From Pseudomonas fluorescens (GTDB lineage: Bacteria; Pseudomonadota; Gammaproteobacteria; Pseudomonadales; Pseudomonadaceae), in the NCBI RefSeq assembly GCF_000967965.1, contig NZ_LACC01000039.1, forward strand, positions 5,761-57,714: a stretch of DNA of 51,954 nucleotides. Direction: 5' to 3'. The position numbers and the translations under genes are program-made. Under the pieces are notes generated by a model. The model saw only the letters and a list, made by a program, of their open reading frames with translations, ran no database searches and was not told where the DNA came from. Shown piece after piece: positions 42,625-51,207 of the stretch. The stretch's first letter is position 1. Each line of letters starts with the position of its first letter.

Positions 42625-43579
42625 TGGTGTACGCCGTTATCAACGCTAGACACTCACTCAGCGTCAAAGTGAATGGATTGGTTGTCTCACTGAGCTGTTT
42701 GGGGAGATTCAGGCATTGGCAGGCCTCGAAGAAGTCCTGGCGGGTGAGAGTAGTTGAGTTACGGGTTAAGGCACAGATAACCGCTTCGTGCACGATTTGT
42801 CGAAGGTATTCCAGGCTTCCTACGCTCGCAACGTAAAGCGGCGCCATGATCATCAGATCGTGGAGATGAACATCGCCTTCGAACTTCATTAGCTTAAATA
42901 ACTGCTGATCAAGAACCTTAAGCGTCATGTAGTACTCAGAGGTTTCGAGCTCGCTGAACTTGAAATGCTCCAGATACGCGACGTAGCAGTATCTTCTGAT
43001 GAACGGTGAAAAACTTTGTTTTTTCTGTTCCTTAAGCAGAAGTTTGCACTCTTCGGTGCCTGCCAGCATGATGGGGATCTCACTCTTGCTCAGTAGTGTT
43101 ACCAGCCAATCCAAGGTCACGCCGCGTGATTTCTCCGCTTCCGGTTTCAACAAGCGCTGGATTTCGTCCAAGATTATGACTCTGACCCGGCATTTTTTTA
43201 GACGATCTAGGAGTAGTTCGTTAAGCGCATGCACGTCGCCGTGCGGCGGGTAAACACCAAGCGCTTTGAGTAACGTGGTGCAAATCCCCTTGATCGTCAC
43301 CGGAGCGGGTACGATGCAGTAGAGCGCGGTTATAATTTTGAATATGCCGTCTTTATCGCACTCTATATACGGCGGATTAAAGGTATCGGTGAACAGCTCG
43401 CACAGACGAGATTTTCCGGAGCCGGACGGCCCGATGATGAAGGCGCAGCTTGCCGTTTTACGTATTTCAGTGGCTTCCACGGCTTTGGAAAGCTGGGAGT
43501 AGGCGAACTGATAGCTGGGAAAGAACACGGTCTGTTTATTGAATTCGACCATGGCTTGAGCTTTCGATTCATCGAGCAT
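42587..43579 (-). CDS. tnsC: TnsC-like AAA+ ATPase of a Tn7-like transposon
   Basis: TnsC assembles on target DNA and passes the target signal to the TnsAB transposase. The 330-residue protein has Walker A IIGPSGSGKSRLCELF (residues 48-63), Walker B RVRVIILDEIQRLL (131-144) and a sensor-1 region IPIMLAGTEECKLL. It is shorter than Tn7 TnsC (555 residues) and nearer in size to TniB. The ATG overlaps the tnsB stop by 11 bases. Confidence 0.88.
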   Translation of the reverse strand: MLDESKAQAMVEFNKQTVFFPSYQFAYSQLSKAVEATEIRKTASCAFIIGPSGSGKSRLCELFTDTFNPPYIECDKDGIFKIITALYCIVPAPVTIKGICTTLLKALGVYPPHGDVHALNELLLDRLKKCRVRVIILDEIQRLLKPEAEKSRGVTLDWLVTLLSKSEIPIMLAGTEECKLLLKEQKKQSFSPFIRRYCYVAYLEHFKFSELETSEYYMTLKVLDQQLFKLMKFEGDVHLHDLMIMAPLYVASVGSLEYLRQIVHEAVICALTRNSTTLTRQDFFEACQCLNLPKQLSETTNPFTLTLSECLALITAYTNEQANLRTNSAR

Positions 43580-45461
43580 GTTTGGTCACCACGCTCGCAT
43601 AATTCGGTGGGGTATCAGGATGGAATTGATAACGTCTGTTGCTGTCATCCTCCCGAGCCACTGAAGGGGCGGGCAAGCTCGGCCAAGCGTTGAAGTCGCC
43701 ACGCTCCTCCGCGCGTTTCCTTGTTTTCCATTCAGTTTTGGTTTTCGCGTTGGCCAGTTCTCGTAATATCTGAACCCGCGCCTCGCGTGCGGCACTGTAG
43801 TTTGGTGATTGCTTTCTGGCTCTGAGCCGGGCCTTGATCATTTCGTGAAGGTGCATGGTCAAACCCTTTTGATAATCGGGATCAACCGCCATGACTTCGA
43901 AGAGTTCGCTTGGCGAATTAGGGTCGCAGACCCAGGCCTTGCCCAGTTCGGAAATGTCATAGAGCAGCCGCAGCGACCTAGGTTTGCCGGAATACTGGGT
44001 GGCCAGATAACTCACTGCTGGGCCCGTCCAGGCGAGTCCTTGGAAGCGCAACCGGCCATTGTTGGGTTTGACGTAAGCGACACACAGCAGATGGCGATTA
44101 AGGTCTTCCTCGCTGTACCTTTTCCGTTCGAACGCGAGAGTATTGGCCTGGTCCTCGTCCCAGGCTTCCAGGGGTGATTTGCCCAAGCCATCTTGGAATC
44201 CTGGATGGTATGCAGTAGCGAGCCAATCTTCGAAATTTTTCATGACGTCCTCCAAGGTGAGGGTGGCATTGGCTTCGGAGTCATAAGGATTTGGCCCCGA
44301 GAATGTCGTACCGGGCATGCAATGGGCGATGGATGTGGTCCATGTCTTGAAGAAACTTTCGATGTGCGGTTTTTGATCTGGATTACCCGGTTCACAGTAG
44401 GTCACGTCACTGCCAAGGTCCTGAAGGACGCTTTTCAAACGGGCATTGGCGAATTCGCTTCCATTGTCGAGACGATAGCGGCGAGCCAGTCCTCCATAGG
44501 GATTACTACTCAACAGTGAATGTTTCAGCGCGCGCATCGTCTTTTCGGTGCTGGGCGGGTTGTAGGAGATGTCCCATCCTGTGATTACCCTGTTTCTCAC
44601 TTCAATCAGCGCAGTCAAGTAAAGGCGTCCGGTCAAGTGGCCGTTCTCATCGACGGTTTCCACATCGAGTTCATGCGTATCGCCTTCGACGAGGTTGAAG
44701 AGCTCCAATGGCCGCCTACATTTTTTACTCCATTTTTGCCTTTTGATGGCTCGACGATAACCGAGCTGATGGCGGTCGGTCTCGTACCGGTCCAATTCTG
44801 TAATGATTCGGTACAGCGTACTGGTCGACGGACAGGCAAGCTGATCGTGTGGAGGCCGTTTTTCGTTGCAGGCGTTAATTGAGCATTGGATGGCACTAAT
44901 AAGGTCGGTTTTCTTGCACGGCGTAGGCTTAAAGAACAATTGAGCCAAATTGAGCTGGATGAGTTCTTGCACAACCTCTGGCTGCCTGAAAACACGCCGG
45001 GTTGGCGAATTCCGGGTTCGCGGGACGAGAGCGAGCTTATTTTCGCCCATGCTCAGGTAGGCTCTTATCCACAGGTAAAGGGCACCGTAGCTCGGCCTCG
45101 CTTCGCCCCTCTGCGCGGCAATTTCGGAGAGCAAAGTCAGCACCGGCTGGCGAGGCAGACGGCCGCCCCAGCGCTCCAACACGGGTAGTACATAAGCCAG
45201 CCGTTGAGCCATGATGTTCTGCTGGCGTGCATTCAATGCGTCGACGATCAGGTCCACCCGCGGAGCAAACGGTGCCTCCTGGGTTTTGACCAAGGTGCCA
45301 TTCCGCCAGGCGCGCACCAGGCGCTCATACGACTGAATCACGATTTGCTTGCTGAATTTCAGCGAGCGCAGCTGATAGCGATTGCCTTGGGCCGCGACCA
45401 CCTGGTAATCGGAACCGCAATATTGGTAATGCTCGCCGACATTGAGCTCCAGAGTGTTCAT
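43569..45461 (-). CDS. tnsB: TnsB-like DDE transposase
   Basis: TnsB binds the transposon ends and carries out 3'-end cleavage and joining. In the 630-residue protein from ATG 45461 the catalytic core has EGDTHELDVE (first Asp), YRLDNGSEFANARL (second Asp) and GNPDQKPHIESFFK (Glu), the full DDE triad. An N-terminal helical DNA-binding region and a C-terminal Mu-type beta-barrel (GLAWTGPAVSYLATQYSGK) flank it. A TTG at 45512 could extend the N-terminus by 17 residues and would overlap tnsA. Confidence 0.9.
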   Translation of the reverse strand: MNTLELNVGEHYQYCGSDYQVVAAQGNRYQLRSLKFSKQIVIQSYERLVRAWRNGTLVKTQEAPFAPRVDLIVDALNARQQNIMAQRLAYVLPVLERWGGRLPRQPVLTLLSEIAAQRGEARPSYGALYLWIRAYLSMGENKLALVPRTRNSPTRRVFRQPEVVQELIQLNLAQLFFKPTPCKKTDLISAIQCSINACNEKRPPHDQLACPSTSTLYRIITELDRYETDRHQLGYRRAIKRQKWSKKCRRPLELFNLVEGDTHELDVETVDENGHLTGRLYLTALIEVRNRVITGWDISYNPPSTEKTMRALKHSLLSSNPYGGLARRYRLDNGSEFANARLKSVLQDLGSDVTYCEPGNPDQKPHIESFFKTWTTSIAHCMPGTTFSGPNPYDSEANATLTLEDVMKNFEDWLATAYHPGFQDGLGKSPLEAWDEDQANTLAFERKRYSEEDLNRHLLCVAYVKPNNGRLRFQGLAWTGPAVSYLATQYSGKPRSLRLLYDISELGKAWVCDPNSPSELFEVMAVDPDYQKGLTMHLHEMIKARLRARKQSPNYSAAREARVQILRELANAKTKTEWKTRKRAEERGDFNAWPSLPAPSVAREDDSNRRYQFHPDTPPNYASVVTKHAR

Positions 45462-45466
45462 CACAT

Positions 45467-46114
45467 TCACCACACGCGGCTGAGTAAGTTCAGCGGGCGC
45501 TGCAGATTGCAATGCAGCCGTTGATGAAACAGCGCACAGGTGATATCAGCCTGCGGAACTCCCTGTTTCAGCAAAAACCTGATCGACGCACTTCTTTGTG
45601 TTTGCTCGCGCAGTAGGCGAAGCATATACGGCACACTGGCGAGGCTGCCGTTGTAGCCCAAATGGTATAGCGTGCGAAGGTTTTGGATCTGGATAGGATG
45701 GCAAAACTGACGCTCTTCAACGCATTCGAACCCTAAACCGTTTCGGCTAAACAGTTGCTCAAGTACGGCACGACGTATTTGCCATTTTCGATTGCGAGCA
45801 CCCGCGCAGCTTTTCACCTCGTACACAACCTGGTTACCGTCCACCAGTGTTGCAAGAAAGTCAGGGGTATAGCGGGTTTTCGACTCGGTGAAGCAGATGG
45901 TGAAGGGCTGCGATTGGTAGGCGGCGATAGCTGCTTGATATTCCAGATGAATGCAAAAATCAGCCTCCAGTAAGGTCTCGCAGCCTATGGAGACCTGGTT
46001 CTTGCGCGAGGCAACGAAGGTCACCAGTTTGCGGGGTTTTCCAAACACCAACGGTTTGCTCGGTTCTAGCGTATAGCCCGCATTTGGCGCTTGCCGATCA
46101 TATCGAGTAACCAT
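45467..46114 (-). CDS. tnsA: TnsA-like endonuclease subunit
   Basis: TnsA cuts the 5' strands at the transposon ends, allowing cut-and-paste movement. The 215-residue protein has the restriction-endonuclease core: ETLLEADFCIHLEY (Glu), SKTRYTPDFLATLVDG (Asp) and VVYEVKSC (Glu-Val-Lys), all intact. The C-terminal part matches the TnsA winged-helix region that contacts TnsC. Presence of TnsA separates this element from the Tn5053/Tn402 class, which lacks it. ATG 46114 overlaps the end of an older transposase remnant. Confidence 0.88.
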   Translation of the reverse strand: MVTRYDRQAPNAGYTLEPSKPLVFGKPRKLVTFVASRKNQVSIGCETLLEADFCIHLEYQAAIAAYQSQPFTICFTESKTRYTPDFLATLVDGNQVVYEVKSCAGARNRKWQIRRAVLEQLFSRNGLGFECVEERQFCHPIQIQNLRTLYHLGYNGSLASVPYMLRLLREQTQRSASIRFLLKQGVPQADITCALFHQRLHCNLQRPLNLLSRVW

Positions 46115-46910
46115 TGATTGGTCTCTGAGAGTGTTAGCGATGGTTGGTCCACATCACTCACCGCCAAGGCCCTCAAGTAAAGAACGGACATGTCGAACTC
46201 AGGGCCATTGTCCAGGCAATAGCGAAGTGGTTCACCGACATGCTTAGGAGCGAAGGGACGCAGCCTTTTCAGCTTATGTGATCCAGCACTTGACCGCTGG
46301 TTCGTTGGGGGGGAAGTCTGCTCGTTCCGAGGGTAATTGTTGATGCCGGCGCGAGTTCGGCCAGGCCGTCTTATGGGATGATCCGTCAAGGCTTCGACCT
46401 TACCAATTACCCACTCGCAGACCGCATACCCAGCGCAAAGGTGTGCCCCGAGTACAAGGCGTGTCCGTGTATCGGACAGTATTACGATTTGCATAAGCCC
46501 ACCCATAGGTTCGTCGACATGGATGTCGGGTATCCATGTCGACAGCGGTTCGACGCAGACCTTCATCCCGAGCGCGCCCAGCAGGTAACTGAACAAGCTA
46601 TGTTTGGGTCGCGAGAAAAATCGCCCGCGAACAGCAAACTATCCCGGCGAAACAAATTCAGGTTGGGGGGCGTACTGGCCTTTGGAGACGGATAGGGGCA
46701 GTGATGGAGGTTGGCCAGCGACAGCGTCGTTCGTAAAGGAAAGGCGTGGTGCCGAAGCGCTTCGTCGCGCTCAGGTTGAGTGATTGATGAGAGCGGAGAG
46801 ATCGCCAGCGGGGGCCGTAGACGAGGCGAGCTAAAAGCCGATTCTGCACTGGCGCGACGTCGAGTCGCTTCTTTTCGTAAACGATACCGATTAAGTATGG
46901 TGTTCATCAC
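46066..46910 (-). pseudogene. Decayed DDE (rve-type) transposase upstream of tnsA
   Basis: Two open stretches in different frames, 46910 to about 46563 and 46596 to 46066, look like one broken gene. The second has WIPDIHVDEPMGG then LSDTRTRLVLGAHLCAG (first Asp region) and RYCLDNGPEFDMSVLYL (second Asp region), the integrase-core pattern. It lacks the final catalytic Glu segment and runs out inside tnsA. It may be an inactive relative of TnsB or Mu-type transposases. The first stretch is basic (MNTILNRYRLRKEATRRRA) and unrecognised, so its membership is inferred. Confidence 0.55.
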
Positions 46911-47154
46911 TTCGCTCCAGGCGCCGCACAGAAGGGCGGCCTGTATCTCAGAGTTGTTAATGTTATTAAACGCCTATTTAGTTTAAAGAACTTCCCCCGC
47001 TTAGTGATTTATTGAGAAACTTATCTCATTGATATAACATAAATATTTTCCAGTATTATCAGTGTGTGTTAACTGTTAGCCTCCGGCACACATTCGCTGT
47101 GGACAAAACAGTGCTTCACTACAGGTGTTGGAAGTTGCAATGGAAGGTCGTGCC
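46911..47154. other. AT-rich intergenic region
   Basis: About 240 bases separate divergent genes. The stretch 46965-47060 is very AT-rich and probably contains promoters. I see no gene or clear transposon end. Confidence 0.4.
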
Positions 47155-48081
47155 ATGGGCCGCATTTCGTTAGTCCGGCGCCTTAGAAACCGAGTGTTTG
47201 CTCATAGCCTGCTGAGTTGCTGGGGATGTCGGCATAACGGGAGCGCGCTGACCCAATGTGGTGGAGCTTGGCAGCAGCATCGTCAGAATGATCCGGACTT
47301 ACCCCCCAACAACAAGTGGGCACGGTTACTAGCGGGCAGTGAGTTACGCGATCCGTGGTTGAGCGCATTGCTGATGGCTTATCCCGCAGTGCGGCCTTGC
47401 TGGACCAACTCGTTGTGGAACGCCCTCAGTACACTCTGGGATGAGCGTCGCCCCACTGATCATTTGGCGCAGACCCTACACTTGGAAAACGGCTATAAGT
47501 TGCCGGCGCATAGCTCCTTTCTAATGCGTCGCCTGTTTGGCTGTCCCGATTGGAACAACCTAGGATGTGTCCTTGCCCTATTGGGCTCGAAGTCCAAACA
47601 GTTCGCGCCCCACCGTCGCTGGTTACGCACGCATTTTCTGAACTATCTGATCCTGGTGTGTATGGCTGAACCGATGTGCTTCGTCCGCGCACCGCTGTAT
47701 GAGTTGCTCCATAAACTTTACCTGCGCGATTTTTTTGAACATGTTGATGATTGGCCGTCAGACTTCGCCGCCTTCAAGCAGTGCTGTGAGGCCATGGAGC
47801 GCTGCGGTGAATGGATGCGCGGTCACGACTGGATCGCCGGTTGGGACCTCCACGCGTGCACCCTGTTGCAGCTTTACCGGCCGGACCAGGAAATGCTGCG
47901 ACAGGAGGCCTTAACGCTGGCCCGCCCGCCACCCCCTGTTGAACTACCGTCATGGATTGCTAGGAAGGTCGAGGCAGCGCTTGAGGACCACCGACGTGAC
48001 CGTTTTGTGATGGGAGAATGGCCCGACGTTTCCGCTGCGTCAGCGACCGAACCTGCCCCGGTAGCAACGGGCTTCAGCTAG
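47155..48081 (+). CDS. Accessory protein of unknown family
   Basis: Not recognised. ATG 47155 has GGAAGG seven bases upstream; ATG 47140 is an alternative. The 308-residue product is rich in Trp, Cys and Leu, with an early Cys cluster (SCWGCRHNGSALTQCGG, about residues 17-33) and many amphipathic helices. There is no signal peptide. Its composition is GC-rich like the adjacent tnpT/tnpS genes and unlike the AT-rich tniQ. It converges on tnpT with a 18-base gap. It could be a cargo gene or part of the recombination module. Confidence 0.6.
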   Translation: MGRISLVRRLRNRVFAHSLLSCWGCRHNGSALTQCGGAWQQHRQNDPDLPPNNKWARLLAGSELRDPWLSALLMAYPAVRPCWTNSLWNALSTLWDERRPTDHLAQTLHLENGYKLPAHSSFLMRRLFGCPDWNNLGCVLALLGSKSKQFAPHRRWLRTHFLNYLILVCMAEPMCFVRAPLYELLHKLYLRDFFEHVDDWPSDFAAFKQCCEAMERCGEWMRGHDWIAGWDLHACTLLQLYRPDQEMLRQEALTLARPPPPVELPSWIARKVEAALEDHRRDRFVMGEWPDVSAASATEPAPVATGFS

Positions 48082-48099
48082 GGGGGCCTAAGAGCAAAG

Positions 48100-49080
48100 C
48101 TAGCTGTCATCTGTGGTCAAGGGTGGTGGTGCCGATTGACTGAGCAAGTCCTGCAAGCGCTTGATCTGTTGCCGCTGGAACCGCAGCTCGCGACGGCTCT
48201 GCCGTTCCGTGAGCACCTGACGCTTGACCCGTTCGCGCAGGCTGGCGTGTTCGGTGGTCAACGCTTGGACCCGCGCTTGCGCGCTCTGCTCGCGGATTTC
48301 CGCATCCTGGTTTTGTTGTCGCAACTGCAGCAGTGCACGTTCACGTTGGCGAGCTTGCTGGCCTTGGTGGCGCAGTTCACCAACCAGCCGTTCGTTGTCT
48401 TGGAATAGGCGGGCGAGTTCATCCTGCTTGTCCGAAAGACTGATACGTAGTGCACGCAACTCGTGTTGCAACTGCTGCACTTGCGCGTCGTGACGCTGGG
48501 TTTCCTGCTCACGCTGGGTCAGATGCTCTTGGCGAAAGTGCTTCAGAGCCTCGCGCGCTTGGCGATGCTTGTCCTCCAATGACTGGAGGTGCGCCGCCCG
48601 TTCGATCAACAGCTGGTTCAGGTCGTGTTGCAGCTGGCCCAAACGTTGGCATTCGCCGTCCGCTTGGCGCAGTTGCTCCTGGAGTGTTCGTTCGTGCTCA
48701 CGCAGGGCCTGCAGCTCACGATCGAGGCCGGCGTAAGCGCTCTGCAGGTGATCGATTTGCACCTGGTGCTGCAGCCGCTGCTGCTCATACGCCGAACGAT
48801 CTCGCTGCAGGCGCTGGCGATCCTCGGCGACCGCCTGTTCGGCAAGCACCGTGAGGCGAGCACTTAAACCGGCGACAAAGCTGTGCAGTTCCTCGTCGGG
48901 GGTAGGCGGCAGCGCCTGCTCTCGGGCGCCGAGTTCCTTCAGGTAGCGCTGAATGGTGCTCTTCGAACCGGTGTTGCCCAGCTCCACGCGCACGGCGTCG
49001 ATGCTGGGGTGCTGGCCGCGGGCGAGCAGCGCTTCGCGGGCGATTTGCACCACGGCCTTGTTGATGCCACCACGTGCCAT
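48100..49080 (-). CDS. tnpT: TnpT-like cointegrate-resolution accessory protein (KfrA-N plus coiled coil)
   Basis: The first 60 residues are a KfrA-N type DNA-binding domain (MARGGINKAVVQIAREALLARGQHPSIDAVRVELGNTGSKSTI). Residues 65-310 are one continuous Gln/Arg/Glu-rich coiled coil. The 326-residue length and divergent placement next to a tyrosine recombinase match TnpT of Tn4651, which I recall as about 332 residues. There it stimulates TnpS at the resolution site. A plasmid KfrA protein is the alternative, but the partner gene argues for TnpT. Confidence 0.8.
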   Translation of the reverse strand: MARGGINKAVVQIAREALLARGQHPSIDAVRVELGNTGSKSTIQRYLKELGAREQALPPTPDEELHSFVAGLSARLTVLAEQAVAEDRQRLQRDRSAYEQQRLQHQVQIDHLQSAYAGLDRELQALREHERTLQEQLRQADGECQRLGQLQHDLNQLLIERAAHLQSLEDKHRQAREALKHFRQEHLTQREQETQRHDAQVQQLQHELRALRISLSDKQDELARLFQDNERLVGELRHQGQQARQRERALLQLRQQNQDAEIREQSAQARVQALTTEHASLRERVKRQVLTERQSRRELRFQRQQIKRLQDLLSQSAPPPLTTDDS

Positions 49081-49252
49081 GGCCTGACTCCGACGATTTC
49101 GTACTGGTTTACGGAGTATGCAATTACAGCTGTAACCCTGCCTTTAGGACGGCAGGAATTCGGACGGACTGGCGTTCGAGAATGCTGAATTCTTGAACGT
49201 GACAAGCCTTAATCGGTGCAGGGCTCCGGAAAGGCGGTATGCGGGAGGTCTC
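49081..49252. promoter_or_regulatory. Putative resolution site (rst/res) between tnpT and tnpS
   Basis: Three dyads stand in a row: the perfect palindrome TTACAGCTGTAA (49124-49135), CCTGCC/GGCAGG (49137-49142 and 49151-49156), and a core of two 11-base arms, CGTTCGAGAAT (49173-49183) and ATTCTTGAACG (49189-49199), one mismatch, with a 5-base centre GCTGA. The last has the form of a tyrosine-recombinase crossover site. In Tn4651 the site lies in this position. Confidence 0.65.
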
Positions 49253-50158
49253 GTGAGCGATTCGGAGCGGTACTTACAGGCGGCGCGACGCGAGAGCACC
49301 CAGCGTCGTTATGCACAGGCCATTGAACACTTTGAAGCGGAGTGGGGCGGGGTGCTGCCGGCCTCCAGTGAAAACATCGTGCGTTACCTGGCGGCCTATG
49401 GCGCGCAGTTGTCCAGCAACACCCTGCGCACGCACCTGGCGGCCTTGGCCCAATGGCACCAACAACACGGCTTCGATGACCCAACCAAAGCGTCGCGCGT
49501 ACGCGATGTCCTGCGCGGCATTCAGGCGCTGCATCCGCAACCCATCAAGCAGGCCGAAGCGCTGCAGTTACAGCGGCTGGAAGCATGCATCGAGGGGTTG
49601 GAGCAGCAGTTGGTCTCAGATCAATGGGCGGTGCGGCTGCGTGCCGCGCGGGACCAAGCGTTGATCCTGATGGGTTTTTGGCGTGCGCTGCGGGGCGACG
49701 AATTGTGCCGACTGCGTATCGAGCATATCCAGTTGCGTGAAGGGCAAGCGCTGGAGATTTTCCTCACCAGCAGCAAGACCGATCGCGACCATCGCGGCCG
49801 TACCCTGGTGCTCCCGGCACTGAAGCGATTATGCCCAGTGGACGCCTACCAGCAGTGGCTGTTGGTCAGTGGCCTCCACCACGGGCCAGTGTTTCGCGCC
49901 ATCGACCGTTGGGGCCATTTAGCGGAGGAGCGGGTCAATCCGAACAGCCTCTCGCGTATTTTGCGTCTGGCGTTTGTGCGCAGCGGTGAAGCTGGCGAGG
50001 GTTACACCGCGCATTCGCTGCGCCGCGGTTTTGCCACCTGGGCCAGTCGCAATCAATGGAGCAGCAAGGCGTTGATGGAGTATGTCGGTTGGCGCGATGT
50101 GCAGTCGGCGATGCGCTACATCGAGGCGGATGTGCCGTTTGGCGATTGGGCCCGTTGA
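49253..50158 (+). CDS. tnpS: TnpS-like tyrosine recombinase (cointegrate resolvase)
   Basis: The catalytic set is complete: Arg in RALRGDELCRLRIEH, Lys in TSSKTDRDHRG, HSLRRGFATWASR (His-x-x-Arg), then the nucleophile Tyr in SAMRYIEAD near the C-terminus. GTG 49253 follows GGGAGG by four bases, giving 301 residues; a TTG at 49193 would give 321, close to the 323 I recall for Tn4651 TnpS, but would start inside the crossover-like repeat. An N-terminal SAM-like domain binds DNA. Divergent tnpT and the structured gap support a resolvase rather than a phage integrase. Confidence 0.82.
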   Translation: MSDSERYLQAARRESTQRRYAQAIEHFEAEWGGVLPASSENIVRYLAAYGAQLSSNTLRTHLAALAQWHQQHGFDDPTKASRVRDVLRGIQALHPQPIKQAEALQLQRLEACIEGLEQQLVSDQWAVRLRAARDQALILMGFWRALRGDELCRLRIEHIQLREGQALEIFLTSSKTDRDHRGRTLVLPALKRLCPVDAYQQWLLVSGLHHGPVFRAIDRWGHLAEERVNPNSLSRILRLAFVRSGEAGEGYTAHSLRRGFATWASRNQWSSKALMEYVGWRDVQSAMRYIEADVPFGDWAR

Positions 50159-50351
50159 GCGTTCCGACGGCGCCCCTCTGACCTGTCGGAAGGCTAGAGA
50201 TGCATGCCCATGACAGGGTTTAGACATAACTTGCTGGCCGTCCAGTGACAAGCTGCCACACGTGGTGAGCTGAGAATGGTTGGCCATTGAGGGGAGACCG
50301 GTGCGGTCGCGGATGAATTGTTTCGAACCCAACTCGTAAGGGGTGAAAGCG

Positions 50352-50864
50352 ATGGCAACAATTATTGAGCTACCGCCTCAAGGCGTTCCCAAACAACTCA
50401 CAGCGCGTGCGGCTGTAGTGCATCTGGGTGAGCATTTTGAATCATTTCTGGCTGCCAACAATCTTCATGGGTGGTACCCGGACGCAAATTACGTTTTTCG
50501 CGACGATCGTTTGGCCGATCGGTTTGTATTGATTGCACTGAGTCCTGGACTTTTTTTAAATCGGTGCAGAATCACCAATAAAAGATTACGGAAAATCGCC
50601 AGTGCATCGGGCTCCAAAATTAAGTGCAGGGCTATGTACGAAATGTTGGCACATGCGTTGGGCTATAGCAGTTGGTACTTTGCTTACAAATGCAGGACGG
50701 TCGATGATTTTATCGAAAATACCTGGCCTCTTGGCGGGACTATTAGTTTGCTGTCTTTTGATGAGCAAGCCATCGAAAAGATTAACAGAACAAGTGTTGG
50801 TGCTCGAATGGTTGAACGTTATCGGTTCAATAAAATAAGAGACAAGCATGACCGTGGCAAATGA
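50352..50864 (+). CDS. Hypothetical protein
   Basis: I do not recognise this 170-residue protein. ATG 50352 follows AAGGGGTGA; GTG 50343 is an alternative. It looks soluble, with a mixed alpha/beta pattern and aromatic clusters (NLHGWYPDANYVF, YSSWYFAYKC). Codon use becomes AT-richer after residue 60. It is an accessory gene downstream of tnpS on the same strand, about 190 bases away, with nothing obvious in the gap. Confidence 0.55.
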   Translation: MATIIELPPQGVPKQLTARAAVVHLGEHFESFLAANNLHGWYPDANYVFRDDRLADRFVLIALSPGLFLNRCRITNKRLRKIASASGSKIKCRAMYEMLAHALGYSSWYFAYKCRTVDDFIENTWPLGGTISLLSFDEQAIEKINRTSVGARMVERYRFNKIRDKHDRGK

Positions 50865-51045
50865 ACGGCTTGCGGACTAGATTGTGCGAAAAGCTCGAAT
50901 GTCGTCTTGGCGGCAACTAAGCTAGGTGAGACTTTGATGCTGTCAGAGCGGGACGGATGGGCCATCAGGTTTCGCTTGCCGCTTACGAACGGGATTGCTA
51001 TACGTAAACGGGATTTTCGGTTTCAGGTAGCGAGGAGTTACTGTT

Positions 51046-51207
51046 ATGAAAACGACATTTTTTTCAGAATTCATTCGCGCTGCGAAAGAAGCCCCGCGAC
51101 TCTATTTTGTACCGTTGGTTGGGGCGGTCAGAGCGATCAAGGCTGAGTTTCGCCGGGTGAAGAAGGCAGAAGGTCAGACGCCACGGGATCCCACCGCGAA
51201 GCAATGA
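51046..51207 (+). CDS. Small 53-residue protein
   Basis: MKTTFFSEFIRAAKEAPRLY begins a 53-residue frame, preceded by GAGGAG seven to eight bases upstream of ATG 51046. It is basic at the C-terminus, with an amphipathic middle (FVPLVGAVRAIKAEFRRVKK). No family is certain. The good ribosome binding site and ordinary codon use support it being real. Confidence 0.5.
   Translation: MKTTFFSEFIRAAKEAPRLYFVPLVGAVRAIKAEFRRVKKAEGQTPRDPTAKQ

Noticed and set aside
43569..46114. Tn5053/Tn402-type tni module
   Set aside because: A TnsA-type endonuclease with intact catalytic residues is present, which that class lacks, and no serine resolvase tniR is seen.
40078..46114. CRISPR-associated (CAST) transposon
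   Set aside because: No cas genes and no repeat array in the window; TniQ is long and of TnsD type rather than the short CAST form.
47000..47040. Tn3-family inverted repeat resembling the Tn4651 end
   Set aside because: A short CTTATCTC match only; the rest of the end does not agree.
49253..50158. Phage or integron integrase
   Set aside because: No prophage genes, no attC sites and no tRNA target are near; the divergent KfrA-N/coiled-coil gene and the dyads between fit TnpS.
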